From positions 1 to 7,776 of the forward strand of contig CAZMGC010000039.1 of assembly GCA_964565795.1 (NCBI GenBank): 7,776 bases of DNA, in the 5' to 3' direction. The DNA is from 2-01-FULL-39-10-A sp964565795 (GTDB lineage Bacteria > Patescibacteriota > Microgenomatia > Levybacterales > UBA12049). Each line of letters starts with the position of its first letter. The stretch's first letter is position 1. Both the position numbers and the translations under genes were made by a program. Of this stretch, positions 1-6,073 are shown piece by piece. A model generated the notes under the pieces. The model searched no databases, was not told the DNA's origin, and was given only the letters and a program-made list of their open reading frames with translations.

Positions 1-61
1 TCTAATGGTAGGACAACGGACTTTGGATCCGTTTATTCTGGTTCGAATCCAGGCTCAGCAG
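1..61 (+). tRNA. tRNA-Gln(UUG), 5' end outside the window
   Basis: The D-loop side, anticodon arm, T arm and 3' acceptor strand are visible. The anticodon stem ACGGA/TCCGT (16-20/28-32) encloses loop CTTTGGA with anticodon TTG at 23-25, which reads glutamine CAA. The T arm is TCTGG / TTCGAAT / CCAGG (37-53). The acceptor 3' strand is CTCAGCA (54-60) with discriminator G at 61, the usual base for tRNA-Gln. CCA is not encoded (the next bases are CACA). The acceptor 5' strand and first D-stem bases lie upstream of position 1. What follows is the tail of a broken hydrolase frame rather than an ordinary spacer. Confidence 0.93.
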
Positions 62-150
62 CACATCTCCAATTTGAAAATCAAGGCCATTTTACTGAAA
101 AAAGTATGGGTACTTTAGAATTTCCGGAACTATTAAATGAGCTGATATAA
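61..150 (+). pseudogene. C-terminal remnant of an RBBP9/YdeN-like serine hydrolase
   Basis: The frame gca(61-63)...taa(148-150) is open through the tRNA end and encodes about 29 residues. It contains 'QGHFTEKS' and ends 'LEFPELLNELI'. This resembles the C-terminus of RBBP9/YdeN-type alpha/beta hydrolases, where a strand leads into a GHF motif holding the catalytic His, followed by an 'EFPELL' helix. There is no room for the rest of the ~180-residue enzyme, because the frame runs straight into tRNA-Gln. The only ATG (106-108) lies after the GHF motif. The stop codon overlaps the -10 box of the next gene. I read it as a truncated, non-functional remnant left by a deletion or insertion at the tRNA 3' end. 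The family match is by eye; chance similarity of a short frame is the alternative. Confidence 0.5.
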
Positions 151-151
151 T
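143..151 (+). promoter_or_regulatory. Extended -10 promoter for the DUF4386 gene
   Basis: TGA-TATAAT is a perfect extended -10 (TGn at 143-145, TATAAT at 146-151). The -35 position (about 123-128, TCCGGA) is poor, as extended -10 promoters tolerate. Initiation is expected near 157-159, at or next to an ATG at 158. Confidence 0.7.
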
Positions 152-157
152 CAGGCT

Positions 158-184
158 ATGGGAATAACTTTAACACAGGTATGA
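158..184 (+). CDS. Possible leaderless 8-codon leader peptide overlapping the next start
   Basis: ATG at 158 lies 6 nt after the -10 box, the same spacing as the ATPase and 6251 genes, so it sits at the expected 5' end of the mRNA. It encodes MGITLTQV and stops at TGA 182-184. That stop overlaps the ATGATG at 181-186 where the DUF4386 gene starts, an ATGA-type junction that would allow translational coupling. The DUF4386 start has no usable Shine-Dalgarno (AGG at 177-179 is only one base from ATG 181). This is inferred from spacing alone; an eight-codon frame can arise by chance. Confidence 0.3.
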   Translation: MGITLTQV

Positions 185-834
185 TGAGATTTTTAACCGA
201 CACGAGAATAACTGGAATTTTATATTTGGGCCTGGCTTTAACTGGATTATTTGTTTTTGTATTTGCCAGAAGCAACATCTACGCGGACGGGAACGCACTC
301 GCAACAAGTACAAATTTACTTGAAAAAGAAAACCTGGCTCGTTTGGGTATAGCTACAGAATTAGCTCTCGTAATTTTTCAGGCATTAGTTGCCGTTTGGT
401 TTTATAAACTATTTAAAAAAGTTAACGGTTTTTCCTCAGGACTTATCGCGGTTTTTGGGATAATAAATGCAATTACTATACTCATTTCCTCAGCGGCGTG
501 GCTATCTGCACTTAATGCAACTCTAGTGGGTAATCAAGCTGATTTAGCATATAATTTATTAAACTTACATGAATCAATATGGCTGGTTTCCGGAATATTT
601 TTTGGACTATGGTTAATACCGATGGGATATCTTACATATAAATCAGGGATGCCAAAAGCGCTTGCTTGGATTTTAACTATAGGAGGAATAGGGTATATCC
701 TCTCTACTTTTATTTTAATTCTTATTCCTAGCCTTAAAACACTAGCCGAATCACTTCCTATGCTTGCTACTATAGGTGAATTCTGGATAATTGGGTATCT
801 TCTCATAAAACCGGACATAAAACCAAGAAATTAG
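181..834 (+). CDS. DUF4386-type integral membrane protein
   Basis: The 217-residue protein is almost entirely hydrophobic, with about six predicted membrane helices: roughly residues 10-29, 56-77, 87-110, 131-152, 160-182 and 193-209. The start 'RITGILYLGLALTG', the polar loop after helix 1 and the 'LARLGIATELALVIFQALVAV' type second helix are typical of the DUF4386 family, whose function is unknown. Length fits the family. The start is ATG 181 or the adjacent ATG 184; neither has a convincing ribosome site, and translation may be coupled to a tiny leader frame at 158. It ends at TAG 832-834. The ATPase downstream has its own promoter beginning at the stop codon, so an operon is not required. 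No catalytic residues are evident; a specific role would be a guess. Confidence 0.8.
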   Translation: MMRFLTDTRITGILYLGLALTGLFVFVFARSNIYADGNALATSTNLLEKENLARLGIATELALVIFQALVAVWFYKLFKKVNGFSSGLIAVFGIINAITILISSAAWLSALNATLVGNQADLAYNLLNLHESIWLVSGIFFGLWLIPMGYLTYKSGMPKALAWILTIGGIGYILSTFILILIPSLKTLAESLPMLATIGEFWIIGYLLIKPDIKPRN

Positions 835-835
835 T

Positions 836-866
836 CTGACATTACACGACTTCCTCTTGATATAAT
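836..866 (+). promoter_or_regulatory. Promoter of the P-type ATPase gene
   Basis: TGA-TATAAT (858-866) is a perfect extended -10, identical to the one before the DUF4386 gene. A -35-like CTGACA lies at 836-841, with a long 19-nt spacer. TATAAT ends 6 nt before ATG 873, so initiation should fall at or beside the start codon and give a leaderless mRNA. Confidence 0.72.
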
Positions 867-872
867 TACGTG

Positions 873-3380
873 ATGTATAATTTTCAGTCTCTGTCCTCAA
901 AAGAAGTATTAAAAAAATTAAAAAGTACTACACAAGGTTTATCTGCTCAGGAAGTAAAAAGCCGACTTGAAAAATACGGAAAAAATGTTCTTAAAGAGGA
1001 AAAAATTAATTATCTTCAGATATTTATCCGGCAAATTAAAAATCCAATAATTTATATTTTATTTTTTGCTGCAATGATCTCTTTATTCCTTGGCGATATA
1101 AAAGATTTTTCAGTAATTCTTCTAGTCATCATTGTTAATACAGTTATAGGCTTCTGGCAGGAAATGCGAGCTGAAATATCTACCCAGGCACTTCGTAAAA
1201 TGACCGAAACACAAGTAACTGTAATAAGAGATGGAAAATCCTATGTAATTCCGTCTTCCGAATTAATACCAGGAGATATAGTTAGCCTTCGTGAAGGTGA
1301 CGTGATAGGAGCGGATATAAGACTCATCCAAACCAATATGCTGCAAATAAATGAGTCTGCTATTACCGGCGAGTCTTTGCCTGTTGAAAAAAATGCCGAT
1401 GTTGTTCTTTCAGAAAAAGTTCAGGTTTTTGAACTCGAAAATATGCTTCTGTCCGGAACTGTTGTAGTGAAGGGGACTGCGCTGGGAGTAGTTGTGAAAA
1501 CCGGAAAAGACACATACCTTGCTTCAATTGCACAGAAAGTCCTTGAAAAGTCACCTGACAGCCCATTAACTAAAGCACTAAACAGGTTTTCAAGAAAATA
1601 TATCGTTATTATCTTCGCATTAATCGGAATTATCGGATCAGTAATGCTGTATCAGAATCATTCTCCTTTTGAAATATTTTATGCTCTTCTTGCCATACTT
1701 GTCTCTGCAATTCCAGAGGGACTACCGATCGTACTTACTCTCTCTCTGGCTGTCGGATCAATGCAGCTTGCCAAACATAGTGTTTTAACGCGCCACCTGC
1801 CGGCAGTGGAAACCCTAGGAAGCACAACTTTAATAGCAACTGATAAAACCGGTACTATAACCAAAGGACAGCTAACAGTTGCTGGCCACTATTCTGAAGA
1901 TACGACTCGCCTAAAACTAATCGCAGCACTAGCAAATGAATCAGAAGATGGTATAAGCGGTGATCCGCTAGATGTCACCCTCGCAAAATGGTTGGGTAGA
2001 GATTATCATTCTTTTAAAAATAAATATACTGAATATAAAATTCACCCTTTTGATCCTGTGCACAAATACACAGCTACAGTAGTTAAGGAAAAAAATTCTA
2101 CAGTCACTTTTATAAAAGGGGCATTTGAAACACTTACTCAGAAATCAATTAACACGAAAAGGGAGCTTGAGAAGCTCAGTTTTGAACATGATCGAATGGC
2201 AAAAAAAGGGCTAAGAGTACTTGCATTCGGTCAGACAAAAAATGAAGGTGATTTTAAAAATTGGAAAATTGAAATAATCGGACTCATCGGTTTTATTGAT
2301 CCTCCAAAAAAGGGAGTAAAAGAAGCAGTAAAAGCGGCTCAGGACGCTGGAGTTAAGATCATCATGATTACCGGAGATAATCCTCTTACCGCTCAGGCAA
2401 TAGCCCAGCAGGTAAATATCTACAAAAAAGGGGATATAGTACTTACTGGCCGTGAAATCGAAGAACTAAATGATGATCAGTTAAAAGAAAAGCTACCCAG
2501 CGTTTCAGTACTTGCCAGGATTGTACCTGAGCATAAATATAGAATCGTTAAGCTGCTTCAGCAAAAAGAAGTCGTAGCTATGACCGGAGACGGAGTGAAC
2601 GACGTATTAGCCTTAAAGGCTGCTGACTTGGGAATCGCTATGGGATCAGGAACTGAAGCAGCTAAATCTACCGCAAAAATGATTTTAGTTGACGATAATT
2701 TAACAATAATTGTTGAAGCTATCAGAAGAGGAAGAATAATCGCCGATAATATACGGAAGGTAATTTATTATCTGGTAGTTACTAACTTGTCGCAGATTTT
2801 TTTGATTTTATCGTCAATTATTCTCAATCTTCCGTTCCCGTTAAAACCAATTCATATTCTCTGGATCAACTTAGTAACCGATGGGGTTCAGGATAAAACG
2901 TTTCCCTTTATTAAGGAGGAGGGGAATGTAATGAAGCGACCTCCCCAGAAAATTTCTGAAATGTTTTTTAGCACCACTCAGCTAAAAAATATTTTCTATG
3001 GCACATTAGCCCTGGGTGTTCCAAATTTATTACTTTATCTTTACATGTTACCTAGATTCCCGATAATTGAAACTACCACCGCTGTATTTACTTCTATGGT
3101 TGTTGCGCAGTGGGTAAATGGCATTCAGGCGCAAAAACAGGTAGAACCTTTCCTCATGAATATCCATAGAAGCATTTTTATTAATCCCTCAATATGGCTA
3201 GGTGTTGCGATAGGAATTATTCTACAGAGCATTGTAATATTCTGGCTGCATGACTGGTTTGAAACTGCTCCGCTAAATATGTCTCACTTTATATTAATTG
3301 GATTAACAGCATTAAGCGTATTTGCTTTACTTGAAATTAAAAAATGGATAGTCTGGATCATAGCTTCAAGAAAGAGCTGA
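873..3380 (+). CDS. P2-like (Ca2+-type) cation-transporting P-type ATPase
   Basis: This is a membrane pump that drives cation transport by phospho-enzyme cycling, 835 residues from ATG 873 (GTG 870 is in frame but sits within the -10 to start gap). Family motifs appear in order: N-terminal cation-ATPase domain (~5-60); actuator loop TGES at 165-168; M4 'PEGLP' with E282; phosphorylation site DKTGT with D324 (followed by IT rather than the common LT); P-domain 'MITGDNP'; and TGDGVND at 571-577. About ten membrane helices fit, with the C-terminal M7-M10 complete. Compared with SERCA, M4 E309 and M6 N796/T799/D800 are kept (E282; N666, T669, D670 in 'NLVTDG'). M5 'TNLSQ' has Q641 where SERCA has E771, so one of the two Ca2+ sites is probably altered. 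The segment after M6 ('DGVQDKTFPF') differs from the usual 'DGLPA' form. Substrate (Ca2+, Mn2+, Na+ or other) is not settled. It ends at TGA with no obvious terminator. Confidence 0.93.
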   Translation: MYNFQSLSSKEVLKKLKSTTQGLSAQEVKSRLEKYGKNVLKEEKINYLQIFIRQIKNPIIYILFFAAMISLFLGDIKDFSVILLVIIVNTVIGFWQEMRAEISTQALRKMTETQVTVIRDGKSYVIPSSELIPGDIVSLREGDVIGADIRLIQTNMLQINESAITGESLPVEKNADVVLSEKVQVFELENMLLSGTVVVKGTALGVVVKTGKDTYLASIAQKVLEKSPDSPLTKALNRFSRKYIVIIFALIGIIGSVMLYQNHSPFEIFYALLAILVSAIPEGLPIVLTLSLAVGSMQLAKHSVLTRHLPAVETLGSTTLIATDKTGTITKGQLTVAGHYSEDTTRLKLIAALANESEDGISGDPLDVTLAKWLGRDYHSFKNKYTEYKIHPFDPVHKYTATVVKEKNSTVTFIKGAFETLTQKSINTKRELEKLSFEHDRMAKKGLRVLAFGQTKNEGDFKNWKIEIIGLIGFIDPPKKGVKEAVKAAQDAGVKIIMITGDNPLTAQAIAQQVNIYKKGDIVLTGREIEELNDDQLKEKLPSVSVLARIVPEHKYRIVKLLQQKEVVAMTGDGVNDVLALKAADLGIAMGSGTEAAKSTAKMILVDDNLTIIVEAIRRGRIIADNIRKVIYYLVVTNLSQIFLILSSIILNLPFPLKPIHILWINLVTDGVQDKTFPFIKEEGNVMKRPPQKISEMFFSTTQLKNIFYGTLALGVPNLLLYLYMLPRFPIIETTTAVFTSMVVAQWVNGIQAQKQVEPFLMNIHRSIFINPSIWLGVAIGIILQSIVIFWLHDWFETAPLNMSHFILIGLTALSVFALLEIKKWIVWIIASRKS

Positions 3381-3722
3381 ATTAACTCTCCTCACGTATA
3401 AAGACAAAGATCTTCTATTGTGTAATGTGAATCCAATTGACGAAATGAAAGATAATCGGTCGTATATAGTAGAGACAGACGAAGCAAAGAATCAGTAAAA
3501 ATACTTTCGTAAAAGAGCAAAGAAGGAAATAAGAATAAAAGTTCAAGAAGTTAAATCCTGTCTAACACCAATATCAAGCGCGGTTAACTTATGAGAATGT
3601 TAATCAAATAAAAAAGGGCGGAAGACCAGCTACTAAACTTTTTTTGAATAAAAAACCTAAAAAACTTATAACATCAAATCAAACAGCAGATTTTGTCTTA
3701 AAATACGGATCTCTAATTTAAT
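3381..3722 (+). pseudogene. Gene-less stretch with broken frames, possible decayed gene
   Basis: No intact gene is seen in these ~340 bases. Plus-strand frame A (open from 3364) encodes a coding-looking segment with 'NVNPIDEMKDNRSYIVE', meets TAA at 3496-3498, and continues in the same frame ('KYFRKRAKKEIRIKVQEVK') to TGA 3592-3594. A second frame (3566-3721) then runs to TAA 3719-3721 with 'KKGGRPATKLFLNKK' and has no ATG or GTG start. One stop plus one frame change would join them into about 110 codons, as in a decayed gene. I do not recognise the family. The remnant ends 2 nt before the stop of the opposing gene. No terminator hairpin is evident, although the T-run and A-run around 3640-3660 could form a weak AT stem. 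Ordinary AT-rich spacer is the alternative. Confidence 0.3.
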
Positions 3723-4310
3723 TTACTTCTTTGCTTTTCTTGCAGATTTTTTAGGAGATTTTACTTCTTCAACCACGACTTCTTTCCTAGGACGCGTAAA
3801 TAAGAAGGCTAAAGTTGTAGCCGCAATTCCAATTACCCATGCAATTCCTACAACTCTCATAATCATTTTTATTCTTCCATCAACTTCGCCAAGTGATCTT
3901 CCTACCAAAACATAACCATCTTTGTACTTTACCATCACTACAGCCTGTCTTAATCCATCCTTTGGTTCCCAGGTGAATCTATTTTCATTATTTTTCTTTG
4001 TTTTTTCAAAAGCTGCTTTTGGAGCAATAGGTGTTTTTTTATCCAATGTAACCGTAGAACCAAGAGCTTTTTCATTATTATCATAAATAATTACAAATGG
4101 ATTAGAAGCAGAAGCCATATCTACGGTAGTAGGAGAGGGCTGTTTAGGGTCAGCTCCTTGGCTTAAAGAATTCAAAATATCTCCTGTAATCTTCACTTGT
4201 GGGTCATTTGCAGAAAGCCTTAAGGACTGCATTACGGTCACAAAAACTAATCCTGAAAACAGGGTTACTAAGAAATTTACTAATATGTAAAATATCTTCC
4301 AATTTGACAT
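3723..4310 (-). CDS. Two-TM protein with sensor-like extracytoplasmic domain, function unknown
   Basis: The 195 residues run as follows: membrane helix ~7-28, an extracytoplasmic domain (~30-148), membrane helix ~149-171, and a short, very basic cytoplasmic tail (ending 'KSARKAKK'). The middle domain contains 'NPFVIIYDNNEKALGSTVTL' and 'DGYVLVGRSLGEVDGRI', resembling the PAS/Cache-like ligand-binding region found between the two membrane helices of Gram-positive sensor kinases. No kinase, HAMP or cyclase domain follows. It may therefore sense without enzymatic output, or partner another protein. The start ATG at 4308-4310 is 8 nt after an extended -10 box, so the mRNA may be leaderless. The gene is divergent from the LysM-Rpf gene, with about 110 nt between starts. 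The sensor assignment is by pattern only. Confidence 0.7.
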   Translation of the reverse strand: MSNWKIFYILVNFLVTLFSGLVFVTVMQSLRLSANDPQVKITGDILNSLSQGADPKQPSPTTVDMASASNPFVIIYDNNEKALGSTVTLDKKTPIAPKAAFEKTKKNNENRFTWEPKDGLRQAVVMVKYKDGYVLVGRSLGEVDGRIKMIMRVVGIAWVIGIAATTLAFLFTRPRKEVVVEEVKSPKKSARKAKK

Positions 4311-4318
4311 GTTAAACC

Positions 4319-4327
4319 ATTATAGCA
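4319..4327 (-). promoter_or_regulatory. Extended -10 promoter for the two-TM sensor-like gene
   Basis: On the minus strand this reads TGC-TATAAT (TATAAT occupies 4324 down to 4319). It is 8 nt from ATG 4310, so the message would be leaderless or nearly so. The expected -35 position (4347-4342, AACGAG) is not a good match. The box sits back to back with the promoter at 4352-4380. Confidence 0.7.
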
Positions 4328-4351
4328 CATGACTCATTAGGCTCGTTTAGA

Positions 4352-4380
4352 TTGACTTTACGGCCTTTTTTTGGTAGAAT
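4352..4380 (+). promoter_or_regulatory. Promoter of the LysM-Rpf gene
   Basis: TTGACT (4352-4357), a 17-nt spacer, then TGG-TAGAAT (extended -10; hexamer 4375-4380). Initiation is expected near 4387, giving a ~35-nt leader that is almost entirely a hairpin. This promoter also excludes ATG 4371, an in-frame upstream start, because that ATG lies inside the -35/-10 region. Confidence 0.78.
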
Positions 4381-4389
4381 GCCACTTCT

Positions 4390-4411
4390 TGCCAACTAGA
4401 AATAGTTGGCA
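4390..4411 (+). promoter_or_regulatory. GAAA-capped 5'-leader hairpin
   Basis: TGCCAACTA (4390-4398) and TAGTTGGCA (4403-4411) form a perfect 9-bp stem around the GNRA tetraloop GAAA. TTTT follows (4412-4415), then ATG 4422 ten nt downstream of the stem. No Shine-Dalgarno is present. The hairpin occupies nearly the whole predicted leader. It could stabilise the mRNA end, act as a weak attenuator (only four Ts), or bind a regulator. The fold is certain as sequence complementarity; the role is inferred. Confidence 0.65.
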
Positions 4412-4421
4412 TTTTAAATAT

Positions 4422-5116
4422 ATGGAACAAAATATTCTTTCGGGAGTATTAGCGCTTTCATTAGTCCTTCTTAACCCATCAGGGACTTCATCAACCCAGT
4501 CAACACCCCAAGCAATTGTTCGCGAAGAGGTAAGGGATTATATTGTAAAAGATGGAGATACGATTACTAAGATCGCAGAAAAAGAATACGGATCTAAAGA
4601 TTTCTGGGTTAATATATGGAATGATAATCCTTGGATTGAAAATCCAAATCTTATTGAAAAAAACTGGAAAATTAAACTAAGCCAGGATAAACCTACATCC
4701 ATAGCTACTTTAAGTTCAGAATTTGAAGAAAAATTAGAAAAACAAAATAAAATAATTACACTGACCCCAACTCCTACCGTGGCTCAATCACAAACTTCAA
4801 ATGTAATTTCCTCAACCACAACTGCTGGTGGACCGTTAAATGACGCACAAATTAACTTCTTAGGAAACTGTGAATCAGGTATGACTGCTACTAGAAATAG
4901 TGGCAACGGATACTATGGAGCTTTTCAGTTCTCAGTAGGCACCTGGAATAGCATGCAGACAGGATACGAGAGAGCGNNNNNNNNNNATACGAACGCGCAG
5001 ACTTAGCACCGCTTGAAGTCCAGATTAGCGCGGTCCAAAGACTTGTTCAGAGATCAAGTATATTTACCCAGTTCCCTGCATGCGCCAGAAGAATGCAGGC
5101 TTTGGGAATTATTTAA
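4422..5116 (+). CDS. Secreted LysM + Rpf-like transglycosylase, interrupted by an assembly gap
   Basis: This is predicted to bind and cleave peptidoglycan outside the membrane. From ATG 4422: a hydrophobic export segment (~5-18); a LysM domain (~40-88, 'YIVKDGDTITKIAEKEYG'); a Thr/Ser-rich linker; then a catalytic domain from ~140. That domain, with 'GNCESGM' (C150, E151), 'GNGYYGAFQFS' and 'GTWNS', matches the core of resuscitation-promoting factors, in which the Glu of CESG is catalytic. After a 10-N gap the frame changes, but the second contig continues the same domain: 'YERADLAPLEVQ', then 'QFPACARRMQALGII' and TAA 5114-5116. The second Cys of the Rpf disulfide is in 'PAC'. If the duplicated YERA codons at the gap are merged, the protein is about 223 residues and intact. 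ATG 4371 is rejected because it lies in the promoter. The Rpf assignment is by motif; the biological role (growth, predation, self-remodelling) is open. Confidence 0.85.
4977..4986. other. 10-N assembly gap with near-identical flanks
   Basis: The left flank ends tac gag aga gcg (4965-4976) and the right flank starts tac gaa cgc gca (4988-4999). Both encode YERA with only synonymous differences. Rpf domains carry this segment once, so the contig ends probably overlap and the N run has an arbitrary length. The apparent frameshift and the stop at 5004-5006 are artefacts. Confidence 0.85.
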
Positions 5117-5134
5117 GAACAATACTATAGTTCG

Positions 5135-5163
5135 TTGACTCCATATTTTATCTTTGTTAGTAT
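5135..5163 (+). promoter_or_regulatory. Promoter of the LysM-SLT gene
   Basis: TTGACT (5135-5140), a 17-nt spacer, then TGT-TAGTAT (hexamer 5158-5163). The hexamer ends 8 nt before ATG 5172, so the transcript is predicted to begin at about the start codon. The in-frame TTG codons at 5154 and 5163 fall in or at the edge of the promoter and are unlikely starts. Confidence 0.68.
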
Positions 5164-5171
5164 TGGTTTTT

Positions 5172-5966
5172 ATGGGAGGCATAGTCGCAGGAGCTATCTT
5201 TCTTTTAACGGTATTTACGCCGATTCACTCGCCGGCTCAAGAACAAATTGCCCCGGTCAACCTCTCTACCTCAAAAACCCCGACACCTACACCCACCAAA
5301 ATCTCACCAACCCCAACACCAATAATGCACGTTGTAGAATCAGGGGAAACTCTTTACACGATCGCAGAGAAGCATTATGGAGATCAAAAGTACTGGATTA
5401 ACCTTTGGAATGACAATGATTTTATAGAAGATCCAAGATTAATTAGAAATGGTTGGGAATTAAATATTTCAAGAAATAAACCTTCGGAGGTTGAAGAACC
5501 TTCAGGAAAACTAGCTGCAATCTACAAAGAGATTACGGATCCATCTCCCACACCGAGTCCTACCCAAACTCCTCAGCCAACTGTTACAACAAGTATTCCT
5601 GTATCCCAAGGAACTCCAAGTTCTTTTGACAATGTTTATAAAGAAGCTGGTGCAAAATATGGAGTCCCATGGGAAATACTTTACGGACTCCACCATATGG
5701 AAACAGGAGGGCGGGATGGTGCAATTTCATCCGGCTATGGCACTGGAGCACAAGGACCCTTACAATTCATGCCTGGAACTTGGGTTTCATATGGCGCGGA
5801 CGGAAATGGAGACGGAAATATGGATATAAATAACGCAGTGGACGCCATTCATGGAGCTGCAAATTTTATCTCAAAACACGGTGGAGTAGAGCAGGGACTT
5901 AAATCTTACGGAGGCGATAGCGAAAAAGCATTAATTCTTGCACGCTCCAGAGGCTATTCTCAATAA
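5172..5966 (+). CDS. Secreted LysM + MltB-like lytic transglycosylase (SLT fold)
   Basis: This is predicted to cut the glycan strands of peptidoglycan after export. The 264 residues from ATG 5172 are: a signal or anchor helix (~2-16); a Pro/Thr linker (~36-50); a LysM (~52-100, 'HVVESGETLYTIAEKHYG' and 'WINLWNDNDFIEDPRLI'); a second Pro/Thr linker (~124-150); and a lysozyme-fold domain (~151-262). The catalytic domain has 'ILYGLHHMETGG' (E177 likely catalytic), 'GAQGPLQFMPGTW' and 'DGNGDGNMDINNAVDAIHGAANFI', the pattern of MltB-type (SLT_2) enzymes. The DGNGDGNMD loop looks able to bind Ca2+. The LysM closely resembles that of the upstream gene, although the catalytic domains differ. No Shine-Dalgarno; start chosen from ATG plus promoter spacing. 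It ends at TAA. Confidence 0.85.
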   Translation: MGGIVAGAIFLLTVFTPIHSPAQEQIAPVNLSTSKTPTPTPTKISPTPTPIMHVVESGETLYTIAEKHYGDQKYWINLWNDNDFIEDPRLIRNGWELNISRNKPSEVEEPSGKLAAIYKEITDPSPTPSPTQTPQPTVTTSIPVSQGTPSSFDNVYKEAGAKYGVPWEILYGLHHMETGGRDGAISSGYGTGAQGPLQFMPGTWVSYGADGNGDGNMDINNAVDAIHGAANFISKHGGVEQGLKSYGGDSEKALILARSRGYSQ

Positions 5967-5980
5967 ACTATCCTAGGCTA

Positions 5981-6021
5981 TAAAAAAGCGAAATCGCTGG
6001 ATTGGGAATGCCGATTTCGCT
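5981..6021 (-). terminator. Rho-independent terminator of the tRNA-Gly transcript
   Basis: AGCGAAATCG (5987-5996) and CGATTTCGCT (6012-6021) pair perfectly over 10 bp with a 15-nt loop. On the minus strand the stem is followed by six Ts (complement of 5987-5982). On the plus strand no T run follows, so it serves the minus-strand tRNA transcript, not mainly the LysM-SLT gene. Confidence 0.82.
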
Positions 6022-6040
6022 ATCAATAAAGGAAAATCGT

Positions 6041-6066
6041 CGGGAAAAAACCTTGGTTTTGTCCCG
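6041..6066. repeat. Inverted repeat in the tRNA-Gly 3' trailer
   Basis: CGGGA (6041-6045) pairs with TCCCG (6062-6066) and AAAAC (6047-6051) with GTTTT (6056-6060), with one mismatch (6046/6061) and loop CTTG. It lies 8 nt beyond the tRNA-Gly 3' end on the minus strand, between the tRNA and its terminator. It lacks a T run, so it is probably a processing or stability element in the tRNA precursor, or the 3' end structure of the plus-strand mRNA. Confidence 0.55.
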
Positions 6067-6073
6067 TATGTTG

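Noticed and set aside
101..116. AAAGTA/TACTTT hairpin as a tRNA-Gln terminator
   Set aside because: It is only 6 bp, AT-rich and has no following T run on the plus strand; it falls within the hydrolase-like remnant.
4371..4421. Upstream in-frame start giving a 17-residue N-terminal extension of the LysM-Rpf protein
   Set aside because: It lies inside the -35/-10 promoter and across the leader hairpin; ATG 4422 gives a normal export segment.
5004..5006. TAG apparently ending the Rpf-like gene
   Set aside because: The frame after the N gap is arbitrary; the real domain continues in another frame to TAA 5114-5116.
5280..5325. ACACC/CCAAC-rich repeats as a CRISPR or tandem DNA array
   Set aside because: They are codons of a Pro/Thr linker in the LysM-SLT protein; there are no spacers or regular repeat units.
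5135..5401. Overlapping 88-codon plus-strand frame rich in Arg/Ser/Asn/Thr
   Set aside because: It is a shadow of the LysM-SLT gene in another frame, with no domain and no start signal.
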